DNA of 64,000 nt, taken from the NCBI GenBank assembly GCA_016938875.1, contig JAFGTV010000006.1, positions 1 to 64,000 on the forward strand, given 5' to 3'. The number at the start of each line of letters is the position of its first letter. The first letter of the stretch is position 1. This DNA is from Paracoccaceae bacterium (GTDB taxonomy: Bacteria > Pseudomonadota > Alphaproteobacteria > Rhodobacterales > Rhodobacteraceae). Shown one piece after another: positions 1 through 8,891 of the stretch. Under the pieces are notes generated by a model. That model did no database searches and had not been told where the DNA came from. It was given only the letters and a program-made list of their open reading frames with translations. Position numbers and translations under genes: made by a program.

Positions 1-78
1 CCCGCCACCGAGACCCCCGGACGCCAAAATCAAAGGCAAAATAAGAACAACGCCAAATACCCCAATCACCTTATCCAC
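1..78 (-). CDS. N-terminus of a small hypothetical membrane protein (cut by window edge)
   Basis: A GTG codon at 76-78 opens a reading frame that runs off the left edge. It is preceded by a strong Shine-Dalgarno-like GGGGGTGA about 5 nt upstream. The 26 visible residues begin MDKVIGVFGVVLILPLIL and continue into a glycine-rich stretch, so an N-terminal membrane segment or signal sequence is likely. The ribosome site lies only a few bases after the msrQ stop, so it is probably the next gene of the msrPQ operon. The family is not recognisable from this fragment. Confidence 0.5.
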   Translation of the reverse strand, partial: MDKVIGVFGVVLILPLILASGGLGGG

Positions 79-90
79 AGACTCACCCCC

Positions 91-699
91 TCAGGCGGTC
101 CGGCGAACCCGGATCAGGGGCAGCCGCAGCGCCAAAAGGACCAGAATCGCCGCCAGGTACAGCACCGGTTCGATCTGCCAGCCCTTGACCAGCATCACGA
201 AGTGTACCGCCCCCAGCGGCACAGCCAGATAGACCAGCCGGTGCAGTCGTCGCCACCGCACCGGACCCAGGCGACGCACCGCCCAGCCGTTCGAGGTCAC
301 CGCCAACGGCAGCAACAGCACGAACGCCGCCATGCCGATGGTGATATAGGGCCGCTTGATGATGTCGGCGCGGATCAACTGCCACGATTGCAGGTCCAGC
401 CCCAGCCAGACCCCCAGGTGCAGGGCGATATGAAAGAACGCCACCAACCCCAGCGCCCGGCGATAGCGTATCAGGTTCACCCCCGACAGCCGCCTGAGCG
501 GTGTGATCGCCAGCCCGGCCAGCAGAAATTGCAGTCCTGTCAGGCCCAACCGATGTTCCAACGCCTTGATCGGCTCGACCCCCAGGCCACCAGTCAGCCC
601 GAGCCAAAAGAACCAGGCCGCAGGCGCCATACCCAGCAGGTAGACCGGCCAGACCGGCACATGGCGCAGCGCCCCGTTGATCCGACCGGCCAGCCCCAT
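91..699 (-). CDS. msrQ: MsrQ, heme-binding membrane subunit of the MsrPQ methionine sulfoxide reductase
   Basis: This 202-residue polytopic membrane protein belongs to the MsrQ/YedZ (ferric reductase-like) family. It passes electrons from the inner membrane to periplasmic MsrP. Several hydrophobic segments are visible. Candidate heme-ligand histidines sit in FHIALHLGVW and RRLHRLVYLAVPLGAVHF, as in the family. The length is close to that of the E. coli protein (about 210 residues). The ATG shares its A with the msrP stop (TGATG), so the two are translationally coupled. An in-frame TTG one codon upstream could also be read, but the ATG fits better. Assignment is secure from sequence and from the msrP neighbour. 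Confidence 0.93.
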   Translation of the reverse strand: MGLAGRINGALRHVPVWPVYLLGMAPAAWFFWLGLTGGLGVEPIKALEHRLGLTGLQFLLAGLAITPLRRLSGVNLIRYRRALGLVAFFHIALHLGVWLGLDLQSWQLIRADIIKRPYITIGMAAFVLLLPLAVTSNGWAVRRLGPVRWRRLHRLVYLAVPLGAVHFVMLVKGWQIEPVLYLAAILVLLALRLPLIRVRRTA

Positions 700-1610
700 C
701 AAAAGAACTTTGCCAGATCCATCCCGGCGTAGAGCTGCGAGACCTCTTCTGCGTAACCGTTGAACATCAGCGTCGGTTCCCGCCCGGCAAAGAGGCCGCC
801 GCCGATCCGCCGCTCGGTGGCCTGCGACCAGCGCGGATGATCCACCTGTGGGTTCACGTTGGAATAGAACCCGTATTCACGCGGATTGGTCTGGTTCCAG
901 GTTGCGGGCGGCTGGGTATCGGTCAGGGTGATGCGCACCACCGATTTGATCGACTTGAACCCGTATTTCCACGGCACCACCAGCCGCAGCGGTGCGCCGT
1001 TCTGGTTCGGCAAGGGTTTGTCATAAAGGCCGGTCGCCATGATCGTCAGCGGGTGCATCGCCTCGTCCAGGCGCAGTCCTTCGACATAGGGCCAGTCCAG
1101 GATCGGGCTGCGCTGGCCGGGCATTTCAGCGGGGCGATGCAGGGTCTGAAAGGCGACGTATTTCGCACCGGGCTGCACGCCCACGCGGGTCAGCAGATCG
1201 GCCAGCTCGAACCCCTGCCAGGGGATGACCATCGACCAGGCCTCGACGCAGCGAAACCGGTAGAGGCGTTCCTCGATCGTGACGCCGGACAGGATGTCAG
1301 CCAGGTCATAGCTGCCGGGTTTGTCCACCAGGCCGTTGATCTCGACCGTCCAGGGGTCGGTCACCATCTGGCCCGCGTTGCGCCTGGGGTCCTCTTTGCC
1401 GGTGCCGAATTCATAGTAGTTGTTATAGCTGGTGATCTCGTCCCAGCTATTGGGGGTCAGGTCGTCCGCCCCGGTTGCCGCGCGCCCCTGCCCCGCGATG
1501 CCGCCCAGCGCCAGCGCGCCGGCCCCGGCCATGATCTGCCGGCGGTTCAGATAGGCCGCCCTGGGGGTCACGTCCGACCAGCAAAGTGAGTTGCGCCAGC
1601 GCCCTGCCAT
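699..1610 (-). CDS. msrP: MsrP, periplasmic molybdoenzyme reducing methionine sulfoxide in proteins
   Basis: This 303-residue protein is the catalytic subunit of MsrPQ, which repairs oxidised methionines in cell-envelope proteins using a molybdopterin cofactor. A twin-arginine export signal is visible near residues 22-45 ([17 protein letters not shown] followed by an A-rich cleavage region). The molybdenum-ligating cysteine is in [14 protein letters not shown]. The sulfite-oxidase-type fold continues to the end, with the motif [19 protein letters not shown] (20 residues or fewer). The ATG at 1610 was chosen because AAGGGATC precedes it and the family N-terminus [16 protein letters not shown] begins there. 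A frame extending further upstream has no ribosome site. An inverted repeat sits 21 bp upstream of this start. Confidence 0.95.
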   Translation of the reverse strand: MAGRWRNSLCWSDVTPRAAYLNRRQIMAGAGALALGGIAGQGRAATGADDLTPNSWDEITSYNNYYEFGTGKEDPRRNAGQMVTDPWTVEINGLVDKPGSYDLADILSGVTIEERLYRFRCVEAWSMVIPWQGFELADLLTRVGVQPGAKYVAFQTLHRPAEMPGQRSPILDWPYVEGLRLDEAMHPLTIMATGLYDKPLPNQNGAPLRLVVPWKYGFKSIKSVVRITLTDTQPPATWNQTNPREYGFYSNVNPQVDHPRWSQATERRIGGGLFAGREPTLMFNGYAEEVSQLYAGMDLAKFF

Positions 1611-1630
1611 GAAGATCCCTTTCGATGCCA

Positions 1631-1653
1631 TGCTTGGGAACATGTCCCAAGCA
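1631..1653. repeat. 9-bp perfect inverted repeat upstream of msrP (candidate operator or leader hairpin)
   Basis: The arms TGCTTGGGA (1631-1639) and TCCCAAGCA (1645-1653) are exact reverse complements separated by 5 nt. The element lies 21 bp before the msrP start codon and 26 bp after the end of the upstream glutamate-synthase-like gene. Neither strand shows a U-tract after it, so an intrinsic terminator is less likely than a regulator site or a leader stem-loop. Confidence 0.55.
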
Positions 1654-1678
1654 CACCGCACGACAAGGCCAACGCAAC

Positions 1679-3178
1679 TCACCTCACGATCTTGTTGGCC
1701 TCATAGCTGCGGGGATAGACCTCGTGCATGGATTTGGTGGTGCCGTCGGGCAGCACCAGGCGCACGTGGCGGCGGCGCATCTGGCGCGGCTCGGCGACGC
1801 CCACCGAATGGGCGACGGTCTCCATCTCGGAAATGACAGAGCGGGCATAGCGCGCGACGCGGACATATTTGCTCTCCACCACCAGGCCCTTTTGCAGGTG
1901 TGGGTCGTGGGTGGTGATGCCGGTGGGGCAGGTGTTGCGGTTGCACTTCAGCGCCTGGATACAGCCCAGCGCAAACATGAAGCCGCGCGCAGAAGCTACG
2001 AAATCCGCCCCCGCCGCGATCGCCCAGGCCACATCGCCGGGATTGACCAGCTTGCCCGCCGCGATCAGCCGGATCCGGTCGTGCAGCCCGTTGATGTCGC
2101 GCAGGTCCGACACCATCAACAACGCCTCGCGGATCGGCAGGCCCACCAGGTCGATCAGCGGCATCGGGGCCGCCCCGGTGCCGCCCTCGCCACCATCAAT
2201 GGTGATGAAATCCGGGGCGGACTCGGCACCGCGCTCGCGGATCAGGCGGAACAGATCCTCGAACGGCTCAGGCCCGCCCACCACCACCTTGAAGCCGACC
2301 GGTTTTCCCGTCACCTCGCGCACATGGGCGATCATGTCCAGCATGTCGCCCCAATCGTCCACCTCGGCATGGCGATTGGGGGAATAGCTGTCCTGGCCCA
2401 GCGGGATGCCACGGATCGCCGCGATCTCGGGGTTGATCTTGGCGGCGGGCAGGATGCCGCCCTTTCCCGGCTTGGCCCCTTGGCTCAGCTTGATCTCGAA
2501 CATGCGGACCTGGGGATGGGCGGCCATGGCGCGCAGCCGTTCGTCCGACAGCTTTCCCTCGGCGTCGCGCACCCCGTATTTCGCGGTGCCGATCTGATAG
2601 ACCAGGTCGCACCCCCCCTCCAGGTGATAGGGCGACAGCCCCCCCTCGCCGGTGTTCAGCCATATCCCCGCCTCGGCGGCCCCGCGCGACAGCGCCTGAA
2701 CGGCCGGCTTGGAAATCGCGCCATAGCTCATCCCCGAGATGTTGAAGATCGAGGGCGCCACATAGGGGTGTCGGGCATAGGGGCCGATCAACATTGGTTC
2801 GGTCGTGGCGAACTGTTCCTCTAGCGGGGGAAAGGCCGCGTTCACAAAGATCGGCGTGCCCGGAATGCTGAGATTTCGGGTCGACCCGAAGGCCACCGTG
2901 TTGCTCAGCCCCGCACCGGCGCGCGCGACCCAGTCCCGCTGGGCGCGGTTGAACGGCATCTCTTCGCGGTCCATGGCAAAGAAGTATTGGCGAAAGAACT
3001 CGCCCAAGGTCGTAAACAGGTGCCGAAACCGCCCGATGACCGGATAATTACGCCGGATCGCGTCGCCCGTCTGGCTGCGGTCGATGATGAACAGGACCGC
3101 TGTCACCAACAGCACCAACCCCAGAAACAGCGCGAATGCGCCAGCCAGCACTTGCAATGCGTAATAGGCCCAGCCCAT
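1679..3178 (-). CDS. Membrane-anchored FMN-binding glutamate synthase family protein
   Basis: The protein has 499 residues and contains the FMN/Fe-S synthase domain of glutamate synthase (GltB central domain, Glu_synthase family). It has no glutamine amidotransferase domain. Residues about 4-32 form a hydrophobic membrane anchor ([16 protein letters not shown]...). The glycine-rich FMN region [11 protein letters not shown] and the cysteine cluster [10 protein letters not shown] typical of the 3Fe-4S site are both present. Proteins of this stand-alone type have no firmly established substrate, so glutamate synthesis should not be assumed. The ATG at 3178 has GGGGGT just upstream, and the longer upstream frame is low-complexity and unlikely. 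It is transcribed toward msrPQ with a 68-bp gap that holds an inverted repeat. Confidence 0.85.
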   Translation of the reverse strand: MGWAYYALQVLAGAFALFLGLVLLVTAVLFIIDRSQTGDAIRRNYPVIGRFRHLFTTLGEFFRQYFFAMDREEMPFNRAQRDWVARAGAGLSNTVAFGSTRNLSIPGTPIFVNAAFPPLEEQFATTEPMLIGPYARHPYVAPSIFNISGMSYGAISKPAVQALSRGAAEAGIWLNTGEGGLSPYHLEGGCDLVYQIGTAKYGVRDAEGKLSDERLRAMAAHPQVRMFEIKLSQGAKPGKGGILPAAKINPEIAAIRGIPLGQDSYSPNRHAEVDDWGDMLDMIAHVREVTGKPVGFKVVVGGPEPFEDLFRLIRERGAESAPDFITIDGGEGGTGAAPMPLIDLVGLPIREALLMVSDLRDINGLHDRIRLIAAGKLVNPGDVAWAIAAGADFVASARGFMFALGCIQALKCNRNTCPTGITTHDPHLQKGLVVESKYVRVARYARSVISEMETVAHSVGVAEPRQMRRRHVRLVLPDGTTKSMHEVYPRSYEANKIVR

Positions 3179-3302
3179 GCTACCCCCGTTCGTATTCGTA
3201 TGTCGTGGACCCCGGTCAGGGCGACCGCAGCGTGCAAAATCACAGTGCGCGGACGGGAACCGTGATACAACCCTTTGAAAAGGGACAACCAGGGAGGATC
3301 TC

Positions 3303-3746
3303 ATGAGGACTTTTTTTGCCGCCGCCGCTTTGGCCGTCGCCGCGACCTGCGCCAACGCCGAGGGCCCCGTGACCTATACCGTCGAGCAAAGCTTTGACGA
3401 TGTGGTGTTCGGATTGGAAAACGCCGTTCTGGGCCAGGGCCTGGTGATCGACAGCGTCAGCCATACCGGCGAAATGCTGGAACGCACCAAGGACGCGGTC
3501 GGGTCGGACGTGACGATCTTTACCCGGGCCGACATTTTCAGCTTTTGCTCGGCGTCGCTGTCGCGCAAGGTGATGGAGGCCGATCCGATGAACGTGCAGT
3601 TCTGTCCCTATGACATCTTCGTGCTGCAATTTCCCGATAAGCCTGACGAGACGGTGATCGGCTATCGCCAGATGCCCGATGGCGCGATGAAAGAGGTCGA
3701 GGCGTTGCTCGACACCATCGCGCGCGAGGCCGCGGGACTGGATTGA
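3303..3746 (+). CDS. Secreted DUF302 domain protein
   Basis: This 147-residue protein starts with a typical signal peptide (MRTFFAAAALAVAATCANA, cleavage after about residue 19). The rest is a DUF302-type domain, recognisable from the central segment ADIFSFCSASLSRKVMEADP and the FCPYDIFV motif. Two cysteines (in FSFCSAS and QFCPYD) could form a disulfide or a metal site. A strong GGGAGG site lies 6-7 nt before the ATG. The gene is divergent from the glutamate-synthase-like gene, with 124 bp between them for promoters. Biochemical function of DUF302 is unknown. Confidence 0.85.
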   Translation: MRTFFAAAALAVAATCANAEGPVTYTVEQSFDDVVFGLENAVLGQGLVIDSVSHTGEMLERTKDAVGSDVTIFTRADIFSFCSASLSRKVMEADPMNVQFCPYDIFVLQFPDKPDETVIGYRQMPDGAMKEVEALLDTIAREAAGLD

Positions 3747-3804
3747 GCCCTTTTTGGTTCACGGATTTTCACGGGTCATAAACCCATCTTGATATGACTT
3801 TGCG

Positions 3805-3827
3805 CCGCGCCCCGGCTTAGGGCGCGG
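3805..3827. other. GC-rich hairpin between DUF302 and fasciclin genes
   Basis: The 8-bp stem CCGCGCCC / GGGCGCGG (3805-3812 and 3820-3827) encloses a 7-nt loop. It lies about 60 bp after the DUF302 stop and 115 bp before the fasciclin start. No U-tract follows on either strand. It may be a U-less terminator for the DUF302 transcript or a leader structure. Confidence 0.35.
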
Positions 3828-3941
3828 TGGCCGCTCGTCAAACGCCGTTGGCGGAAATCCTCCCACATCCAAACGCAACTCTCTCGCGTAGGACAGGTTA
3901 GCCCAATCACGGGTTAACTGATTGCTCAAGGGAGACTTCTT

Positions 3942-4430
3942 ATGTTCCGCAGAACGTTCCTGTCGCTGACCGCGGCCACCATGCTGTCCACCCCGGCGCT
4001 GGCTGGCAGCCACTCCATGGACATTGTCGACACTGCCATCGGCGCAGGGGACTTCACCACGCTGGTCGCCGCCGTTCAGGCTGCGGGCCTGGTCGATACG
4101 CTCAAGGGGGACGGCCCGTTCACCGTCTTTGCCCCCACCGATGCCGCCTTTGCCGCGCTGCCCGAAGGCACGGTCGAAGAGCTGCTCAAGCCCGAGAACA
4201 AGGACAAGCTGACCGCGATCCTGACCTACCACGTGGTACCGGGCAAGGTGATGTCGGGTGATCTGACCGATGGGATGATGGCCGCGACCGTCGAAGGGTC
4301 CGAGGTCACCATCGGCACCATGGGCGGCGTGACCGTCGACGGCGCCAACGTGACCACCGCCGATATCGAGGCCTCGAACGGCGTGATCCACGTCATCGAC
4401 GCGGTGATCCTGCCCAAGGACTCGATGTAA
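3942..4430 (+). CDS. Secreted fasciclin (FAS1) domain protein
   Basis: This 162-residue protein has an N-terminal signal peptide (about residues 1-22, ending STPALA) and a single FAS1/beta-Ig-H3 domain. The domain shows the FAS1 hallmarks [17 protein letters not shown] and [10 protein letters not shown] and ends in the conserved [16 protein letters not shown]1 domains act in adhesion or matrix interactions at the cell surface, but the bacterial ligand is generally unknown. The ribosome site AGGGAG lies 8 nt before the ATG. A 153-bp segment is nearly duplicated in the next gene, so the pair arose by tandem duplication. Confidence 0.93.
   Translation: MFRRTFLSLTAATMLSTPALAGSHSMDIVDTAIGAGDFTTLVAAVQAAGLVDTLKGDGPFTVFAPTDAAFAALPEGTVEELLKPENKDKLTAILTYHVVPGKVMSGDLTDGMMAATVEGSEVTIGTMGGVTVDGANVTTADIEASNGVIHVIDAVILPKDSM
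4053..4205 (+). repeat. Copy A of a 153-bp in-frame duplicated fasciclin core
   Basis: Aligned without gaps to 4626-4778 (offset 573 bp), I count 11 mismatches in 153 bp, about 93% identity. Nearly all are third-position changes, and only one amino acid differs (E to T). Sequence on both sides of this core diverges much more. Confidence 0.85.
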
Positions 4431-4505
4431 GCGTCACGGGCCAATGACCGACGACCGGGGGTGGGCACAGGCCCGCCCCCGACTTTTGCAAAACGGGAGA
4501 CGACA

Positions 4506-4997
4506 ATGAACCGACGCTTTGCCCTTCGCACCCTTGCCGCCGTCGGACTGGCCGGCGCGCTGACGGCCTGTGCACCGATGAAATCAGAGCCCGATATCGT
4601 GGATATCGCCGCCTCGAACGGAAACTTCACCACGTTGGTCGCCGCCGTTCAGGCCGCGGGCCTGGTCGATACGCTCAAGGGGGACGGTCCGTTCACCGTC
4701 TTTGCCCCCACCGATGCCGCCTTTGCCGCCCTGCCCGAAGGCACCGTGGAAACGCTGCTGAAACCCGAGAACAAGGATCAGCTGGTCAAGGTTCTGACCT
4801 ATCACGTCGTGCCGGGTGCCGTGACCTCGGATCAACTGGCGGGCAAGCGGTTGAACGTGGCCACCGTGCAGGGACAGACCGTCCATGTCGATGGCACCAA
4901 CGGTGTGCGCGTGAACAAGGCCCGCGTGACCAGCGCCGATATCATCGCCTCGAACGGCGTGATCCACGTGATCGACAAGGTGCTGCTGCCCAAGTAA
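4506..4997 (+). CDS. Fasciclin (FAS1) domain lipoprotein
   Basis: This 163-residue paralogue of the preceding gene carries a lipoprotein signal instead of a plain signal peptide. The N-terminus [19 protein letters not shown] is followed by TAC, a lipobox with acylation predicted at Cys22. The FAS1 domain is complete, ending [14 protein letters not shown]. The ATG at 4506 is preceded by GGGAG at 8 nt, so an in-frame upstream ATG is rejected. The first copy would be free in the periplasm or exported, and this one membrane-tethered. The pair is probably co-transcribed (75-bp gap) and is closed by the strong terminator at 5041-5062. Confidence 0.93.
   Translation: MNRRFALRTLAAVGLAGALTACAPMKSEPDIVDIAASNGNFTTLVAAVQAAGLVDTLKGDGPFTVFAPTDAAFAALPEGTVETLLKPENKDQLVKVLTYHVVPGAVTSDQLAGKRLNVATVQGQTVHVDGTNGVRVNKARVTSADIIASNGVIHVIDKVLLPK
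4626..4778 (+). repeat. Copy B of the 153-bp duplicated fasciclin core
   Basis: This is the partner of 4053-4205, in the same reading frame of the second fasciclin gene. The near-identity is limited to this window of the two genes. That pattern points to recent gene conversion or strong codon-level constraint rather than uniform divergence after duplication. Confidence 0.85.
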
Positions 4998-5040
4998 GGC
5001 TGGCGTGCGAACCGGCGGGCACCTGTGCCGCAAAAAGAAA

Positions 5041-5062
5041 CGCCCCGCGAAATCGCGGGGCG
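5041..5062. terminator. Bidirectional intrinsic terminator
   Basis: A perfect stem CGCCCCGCGA / TCGCGGGGCG (5041-5050, 5053-5062) is flanked by A-rich sequence on the left and by TTTCT on the right. Each strand therefore reads hairpin plus U-rich tail. It sits in the 91-bp gap between the rightward fasciclin pair and the leftward clpB gene and can end both transcripts. Confidence 0.88.
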
Positions 5063-5088
5063 TTTCTCAGATCTGCGGGGGGCGGCGC

Positions 5089-7704
5089 TTAGTGCAGCAC
5101 GGCATCCTCGGGCTTCGGGCGGTCCGAACCGGCCACCCGATCGCCGATGATCAACCCGTCGGCACCTGCACTGACCGTCACGCTGTCGCCATCCTTGATC
5201 TCGCCAGCCAACAGCGCTTCGGCCAGGTGGTCCTGCAGGCTGCGCTGGATCACCCGCTTCAGCGGACGGGCCCCGTAGACCGGGTCATACCCGGCATCGG
5301 CCAGCCACTTGCGCGCACCGTCGTCCAGCTCCAGCGCGATATTGCGCGCCGCCAGACGTTTTTGCAGCCGCTTGACCTGGATCGTCACGATCCCGTCCAT
5401 ATCGGCCCGCGTCAGCCGGTCGAAAATCACCGTCTCGTCCAGGCGGTTCAGGAACTCGGGCCGGAAATGGGCCCGCACCGCATCCATCACATCCCGCCGG
5501 GCGGTGCTGGCATCGGCATCCTCTGGCAACTGGCTCAGCGCCTGGCTGCCCAGGTTCGAGGTCAGCACGATCAGGGTCTGCTTGAAATCCACCGTGCGGC
5601 CCTGACCATCGGTCAGAACCCCGTCATCCAGCACCTGCAACAGCACGTTGAAGACATCCGGGTGGGCCTTTTCGACCTCGTCGAACAGGATCACCTGATA
5701 GGGACGCCGGCGCACGGCCTCGGTCAGAACGCCGCCCTCGTCATACCCGACATAGCCCGGAGGCGCACCGATCAGGCGGGCGACCGAATGCTTCTCCATG
5801 AACTCGGACATGTCGATGCGCACCATCGCGTTGTCATCGTCAAAGAGATACTCGGCCACGGCCTTGGTCAGCTCGGTCTTGCCGACGCCGGTGGGGCCAA
5901 GGAACAGGAAACTGCCCAGCGGCCGGTTTTCGTCATTCAGCCCGGCGCGCGCCCGGCGCACGGCATTGGCCACCGCCGCAACCGCCTGACGCTGTCCGAT
6001 CACGCGCTTGCCCAGTTCCTCTTCCATGCGCAAGAGCTTGTCGCGCTCGCCCTCCAGCATCTTCGAGGTGGGGATGCCGGTCCAGCGTTCGACCACCTGG
6101 GCGATCTGCTCGGGGCGCACCGCCTCTTCGACCATGACATCGTCATCCTGGCTTTCGGCCTCGGACAGCTTTTTCTCAAGCTGCGGGATCACGCCATAGG
6201 ACAGCTCGCCGGCCTTGGCCAGATCGCCCTCGCGCTTGGCGTGGTCCAGTTCGGCGCGGGCTTTGTCGAGTTGTTCCTTCAACTCGCGCGCGCCTTCCAG
6301 CTTGTCGCGCTCGGCCTGCCACTTGGCGGTCATCTCGGCCGATTTCTGCTGCAAATCGCCCAACTCTTTTTCCAGCTTGCCCAGCCGGTCGATCGAGGCC
6401 GCATCGTCCTCTTTCTTCAGCGCCTCGGCCTCGATCTGCTTTTGCAGGATCTCGCGGTCCAGCGCGTCCAATTCCTCGGGCTTGCTGTCGACCTCCATCC
6501 GCAGGCGGCTGGCGGCCTCATCCATCAGGTCGATGGCCTTGTCGGGCAGGAACCGGTCGGTGATATAGCGATGGCTCAGCGTTGCCGCCGCCACCAGGGC
6601 CGCGTCGGAAATCCGCACACCGTGGTGCAGCTCATACTTTTCCTTGATGCCGCGCAGGATGGAAATCGTGTCCTCGACGGTCGGCTCCTCGACCATCACC
6701 GGCTGGAACCGGCGGGCAAGGGCGGCGTCCTTTTCCACATGCTTGCGGTATTCGTCCAGCGTGGTCGCCCCGATACAGTGCAACTCGCCGCGCGCCAGCG
6801 CGGGCTTGATCAGGTTGGCGGCATCCATTGCGCCCTCGGACTTGCCCGCGCCGACCAGCGTGTGCATCTCGTCGATGAACAGGATCACCTCGCCCGCGGC
6901 GGCGGTGATCTCGTTCAGGATCGCCTTGAGCCGCTCCTCGAATTCACCGCGGTATTTCGCACCGGCGATCAGCGCGCCCATGTCCAGCGCCATCAGGCGT
7001 TTGTTCTTCAGCGATTCCGGCACGTCACCGTTGACGATGCGCAAGGCAAGCCCCTCGGCGATCGCGGTCTTGCCCACGCCGGGTTCGCCGATCAGCACCG
7101 GGTTGTTCTTGGTCCGGCGCGACAGCACCTGCATGGCGCGGCGGATTTCCTCGTCGCGGCCGATGATCGGGTCGATCTTGCCCTCTTCGGCGGCCTCGGT
7201 CAGGTCGCGCGCGTATTTCTTCAGCGCGTCATACCCCTCTTCGGCGCTGGCGCTATCGGCGGTGCGCCCCTTGCGGATGTCATTGATCGCGGCGTTCAGG
7301 TTCTGGGCGGTCACGGCCCCTGCGTCCAGCGCATCCTTGGCCTTGGATTTCACCATGGCCAGCGCCATCAGGATTCGTTCCACAGGCACATAGGAATCGC
7401 CCGCCTTGGTGGCGATCTTCTCGGCCTCGTCCAGCACGCGACCGGTGGCCTGATCCAGATAGGTCTGACCCGCGTCGCCCGTCACCTTGGGCATCTTGGC
7501 CAGCGTCGCATCCAGCGCCTCGACCACGCGCTCGGGCGCGCCGCCCGCGCGTTTGATGAGGTTGGAGGCCATCCCCTCTTCGTCATCCATCAACGCCTTG
7601 AGCAGATGCTCGGGCGTCAGCCGCTGGTGGCTTTCGCGCATCGCGATGGTCTGGGCGGCTTGCAGGAAACCACGCGACCGTTCCGTGAACTTTTCCAGGT
7701 TCAT
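5089..7704 (-). CDS. clpB: ClpB, ATP-dependent protein disaggregase
   Basis: This 871-residue Hsp100 chaperone threads aggregated proteins through its hexameric ring in cooperation with DnaK. The domain order is complete: the Clp N-domain ([18 protein letters not shown]...), AAA1 with Walker [14 protein letters not shown], a long ClpB-type coiled-coil middle domain rich in E, K and L, and AAA2 with Walker [14 protein letters not shown] and the box [16 protein letters not shown]. The ATG at 7704 follows AAGGAG at 8 nt and matches the family N-terminus, so upstream in-frame ATGs are rejected. A heat-shock-like promoter is visible at 7783-7815. The length is normal for ClpB (about 860). Confidence 0.97.
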   Translation of the reverse strand: MNLEKFTERSRGFLQAAQTIAMRESHQRLTPEHLLKALMDDEEGMASNLIKRAGGAPERVVEALDATLAKMPKVTGDAGQTYLDQATGRVLDEAEKIATKAGDSYVPVERILMALAMVKSKAKDALDAGAVTAQNLNAAINDIRKGRTADSASAEEGYDALKKYARDLTEAAEEGKIDPIIGRDEEIRRAMQVLSRRTKNNPVLIGEPGVGKTAIAEGLALRIVNGDVPESLKNKRLMALDMGALIAGAKYRGEFEERLKAILNEITAAAGEVILFIDEMHTLVGAGKSEGAMDAANLIKPALARGELHCIGATTLDEYRKHVEKDAALARRFQPVMVEEPTVEDTISILRGIKEKYELHHGVRISDAALVAAATLSHRYITDRFLPDKAIDLMDEAASRLRMEVDSKPEELDALDREILQKQIEAEALKKEDDAASIDRLGKLEKELGDLQQKSAEMTAKWQAERDKLEGARELKEQLDKARAELDHAKREGDLAKAGELSYGVIPQLEKKLSEAESQDDDVMVEEAVRPEQIAQVVERWTGIPTSKMLEGERDKLLRMEEELGKRVIGQRQAVAAVANAVRRARAGLNDENRPLGSFLFLGPTGVGKTELTKAVAEYLFDDDNAMVRIDMSEFMEKHSVARLIGAPPGYVGYDEGGVLTEAVRRRPYQVILFDEVEKAHPDVFNVLLQVLDDGVLTDGQGRTVDFKQTLIVLTSNLGSQALSQLPEDADASTARRDVMDAVRAHFRPEFLNRLDETVIFDRLTRADMDGIVTIQVKRLQKRLAARNIALELDDGARKWLADAGYDPVYGARPLKRVIQRSLQDHLAEALLAGEIKDGDSVTVSAGADGLIIGDRVAGSDRPKPEDAVLH

Positions 7705-7782
7705 CGGTATTCTCCTTTTTCTTAAGCGCCCGTCCGTTGGAATGCCCGCCTCGCGGCGCACCCCGGCTTGCGGGCCTCTGCG

Positions 7783-7815
7783 AATAATGTGGGAGGCACG
7801 GTTTGACGTTGCAAG
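7783..7815 (-). promoter_or_regulatory. Candidate RpoH (sigma-32) heat-shock promoter for clpB
   Basis: On the minus strand, CTTGCAA (7815-7809) is followed after about 14-15 nt by CCCACATTA (7793-7785). This resembles the alphaproteobacterial RpoH pattern of CTTG at -35 and a C-rich CATNTA-like -10. It lies 80-110 bp before clpB, a classical heat-shock gene. The call is by eye and the -10 match is imperfect. Confidence 0.45.
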
Positions 7816-7898
7816 AGCGCAACAACGCTTTGTCACGCTGGACGCGGGCAGCCGGGCAGCCTAGGAATCACGGACCCCGATCCGCAGGAGACCCGCCC

Positions 7899-8618
7899 AT
7901 GTCCGATGACCGCCTGATTGTCGCCCTAGACGTGCCCGATGCCCATTCCGGGCTGGAACTGGCCACCCGGATCGGGGACGCGGTGTCGTTCTACAAGATC
8001 GGGCTTGGGATGCTGACGGGCGGCGGGCTGGCCCTGGCGCAGGAACTCAAGGACGAACAGGGCAAGCGGATCTTTCTGGACATGAAGCTGTTCGACATCG
8101 GCGCGACGGTCGAGGCCGCCGTGCGCGGGCTGGCGCGCTTCGATCTGGATTTCCTGACCGTGCACGGCGACCCCCACGTGGTGCGCGCCGCGCGCGAGGG
8201 CGCAGGCGGGTCGGATATGCAGATCCTGGCGGTGACGATCCTGACCTCGCTGGACCGGACAGATCTGGATGCCAGCCTGATCAAGCCCGGCAACATCCCC
8301 GATCTGGTGACCGAACGCGCCGCCCGCGCGCTGGAGGCCGGCGCCGACGGTGTCATCGCCAGCCCGCAAGAGGCCGCGATGATCCGCGCGCTGCCGCAGG
8401 CCGAGGGCAAGCTGATCGTGACCCCCGGCGTGCGCCCCGCGGGCGCCGATCTGGGCGACCAGAAACGGGTGGCCACCCCCGCCCAGGCGATTGCGGACGG
8501 CGCCGATCACGTGGTGGTGGGTCGCCCGGTCTGGCGCGCCGAAGATCCGCGCGCGGCGGCCCTGGCGATCCAGGCCGAATTGGCCTCGCCCCAGGCACAG
8601 CGGCCGAACCGGGGCTGA
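7899..8618 (+). CDS. pyrF: Orotidine 5'-phosphate decarboxylase
   Basis: This 239-residue enzyme converts OMP to UMP, the last step of de novo pyrimidine synthesis, in the cytosol. The catalytic loop FLDMKLFDIGATV carries the family D-x-K-x-x-D residues. The N-terminal DDRLIVALDVPDA, the phosphate-binding VTPGVRP segment and the C-terminal GADHVVVGRPV are all characteristic. The ATG at 7899 has CAGGAG at about 8 nt, so the earlier in-frame ATG is rejected. The gene is divergent from clpB. It converges with the NfeD gene with only 6 bp between stops. A small stem-loop (CTGAG/CTCAG) overlaps the stop codon. Confidence 0.96.
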   Translation: MSDDRLIVALDVPDAHSGLELATRIGDAVSFYKIGLGMLTGGGLALAQELKDEQGKRIFLDMKLFDIGATVEAAVRGLARFDLDFLTVHGDPHVVRAAREGAGGSDMQILAVTILTSLDRTDLDASLIKPGNIPDLVTERAARALEAGADGVIASPQEAAMIRALPQAEGKLIVTPGVRPAGADLGDQKRVATPAQAIADGADHVVVGRPVWRAEDPRAAALAIQAELASPQAQRPNRG

Positions 8619-8624
8619 GGCGGC

Positions 8625-8891
8625 TCAGTTCTCGTTGATGTCGCGGTCCCAGATCTTGACCTGACCCTTGCGCACGCCCAGTGCCGCGCGCAAGCCCAGC
8701 CAGGCGATCAGCGAAACCACCGCGAACCCCATGACCAGCCAGGGCCAGCCCACGCTCAGCCCCAGCCACAGTGCGGCCCCGACGACCGCCGCGCCAATGG
8801 CAAAGCCCAGGAACACAAAGGCCGGCGCCAGGATCTCAAGGATCGCCAGAACCGCGGCCCCGGCCAGCCAGACCCACCAGATCTCTGCCAT
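8625..8891 (-). CDS. NfeD-like membrane protein
   Basis: This short protein of 88 residues has three hydrophobic segments in the first 70 residues (AAVLAILEILAPAFVFLGF, AIGAAVVGAALWLGL, WLVMGFAVVSLIAWLGL) and a polar C-terminus. It corresponds to the short NfeD form that accompanies SPFH/stomatin genes. Its ATG shares one base with the SPFH stop (TGATG), so expression is coupled. In known pairs the NfeD protein is thought to work with the SPFH scaffold in membrane microdomains or membrane-protein quality control. The specific role here is inferred from that pairing. Confidence 0.85.
   Translation of the reverse strand: MAEIWWVWLAGAAVLAILEILAPAFVFLGFAIGAAVVGAALWLGLSVGWPWLVMGFAVVSLIAWLGLRAALGVRKGQVKIWDRDINEN

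Noticed and set aside
5005-7725. 906-residue open frame on the plus strand
   Set aside because: It lies antisense to clpB, and its composition (Q, H, R, G, L-rich) is typical of antisense frames in GC-rich coding DNA. It has no domain and no ribosome site.
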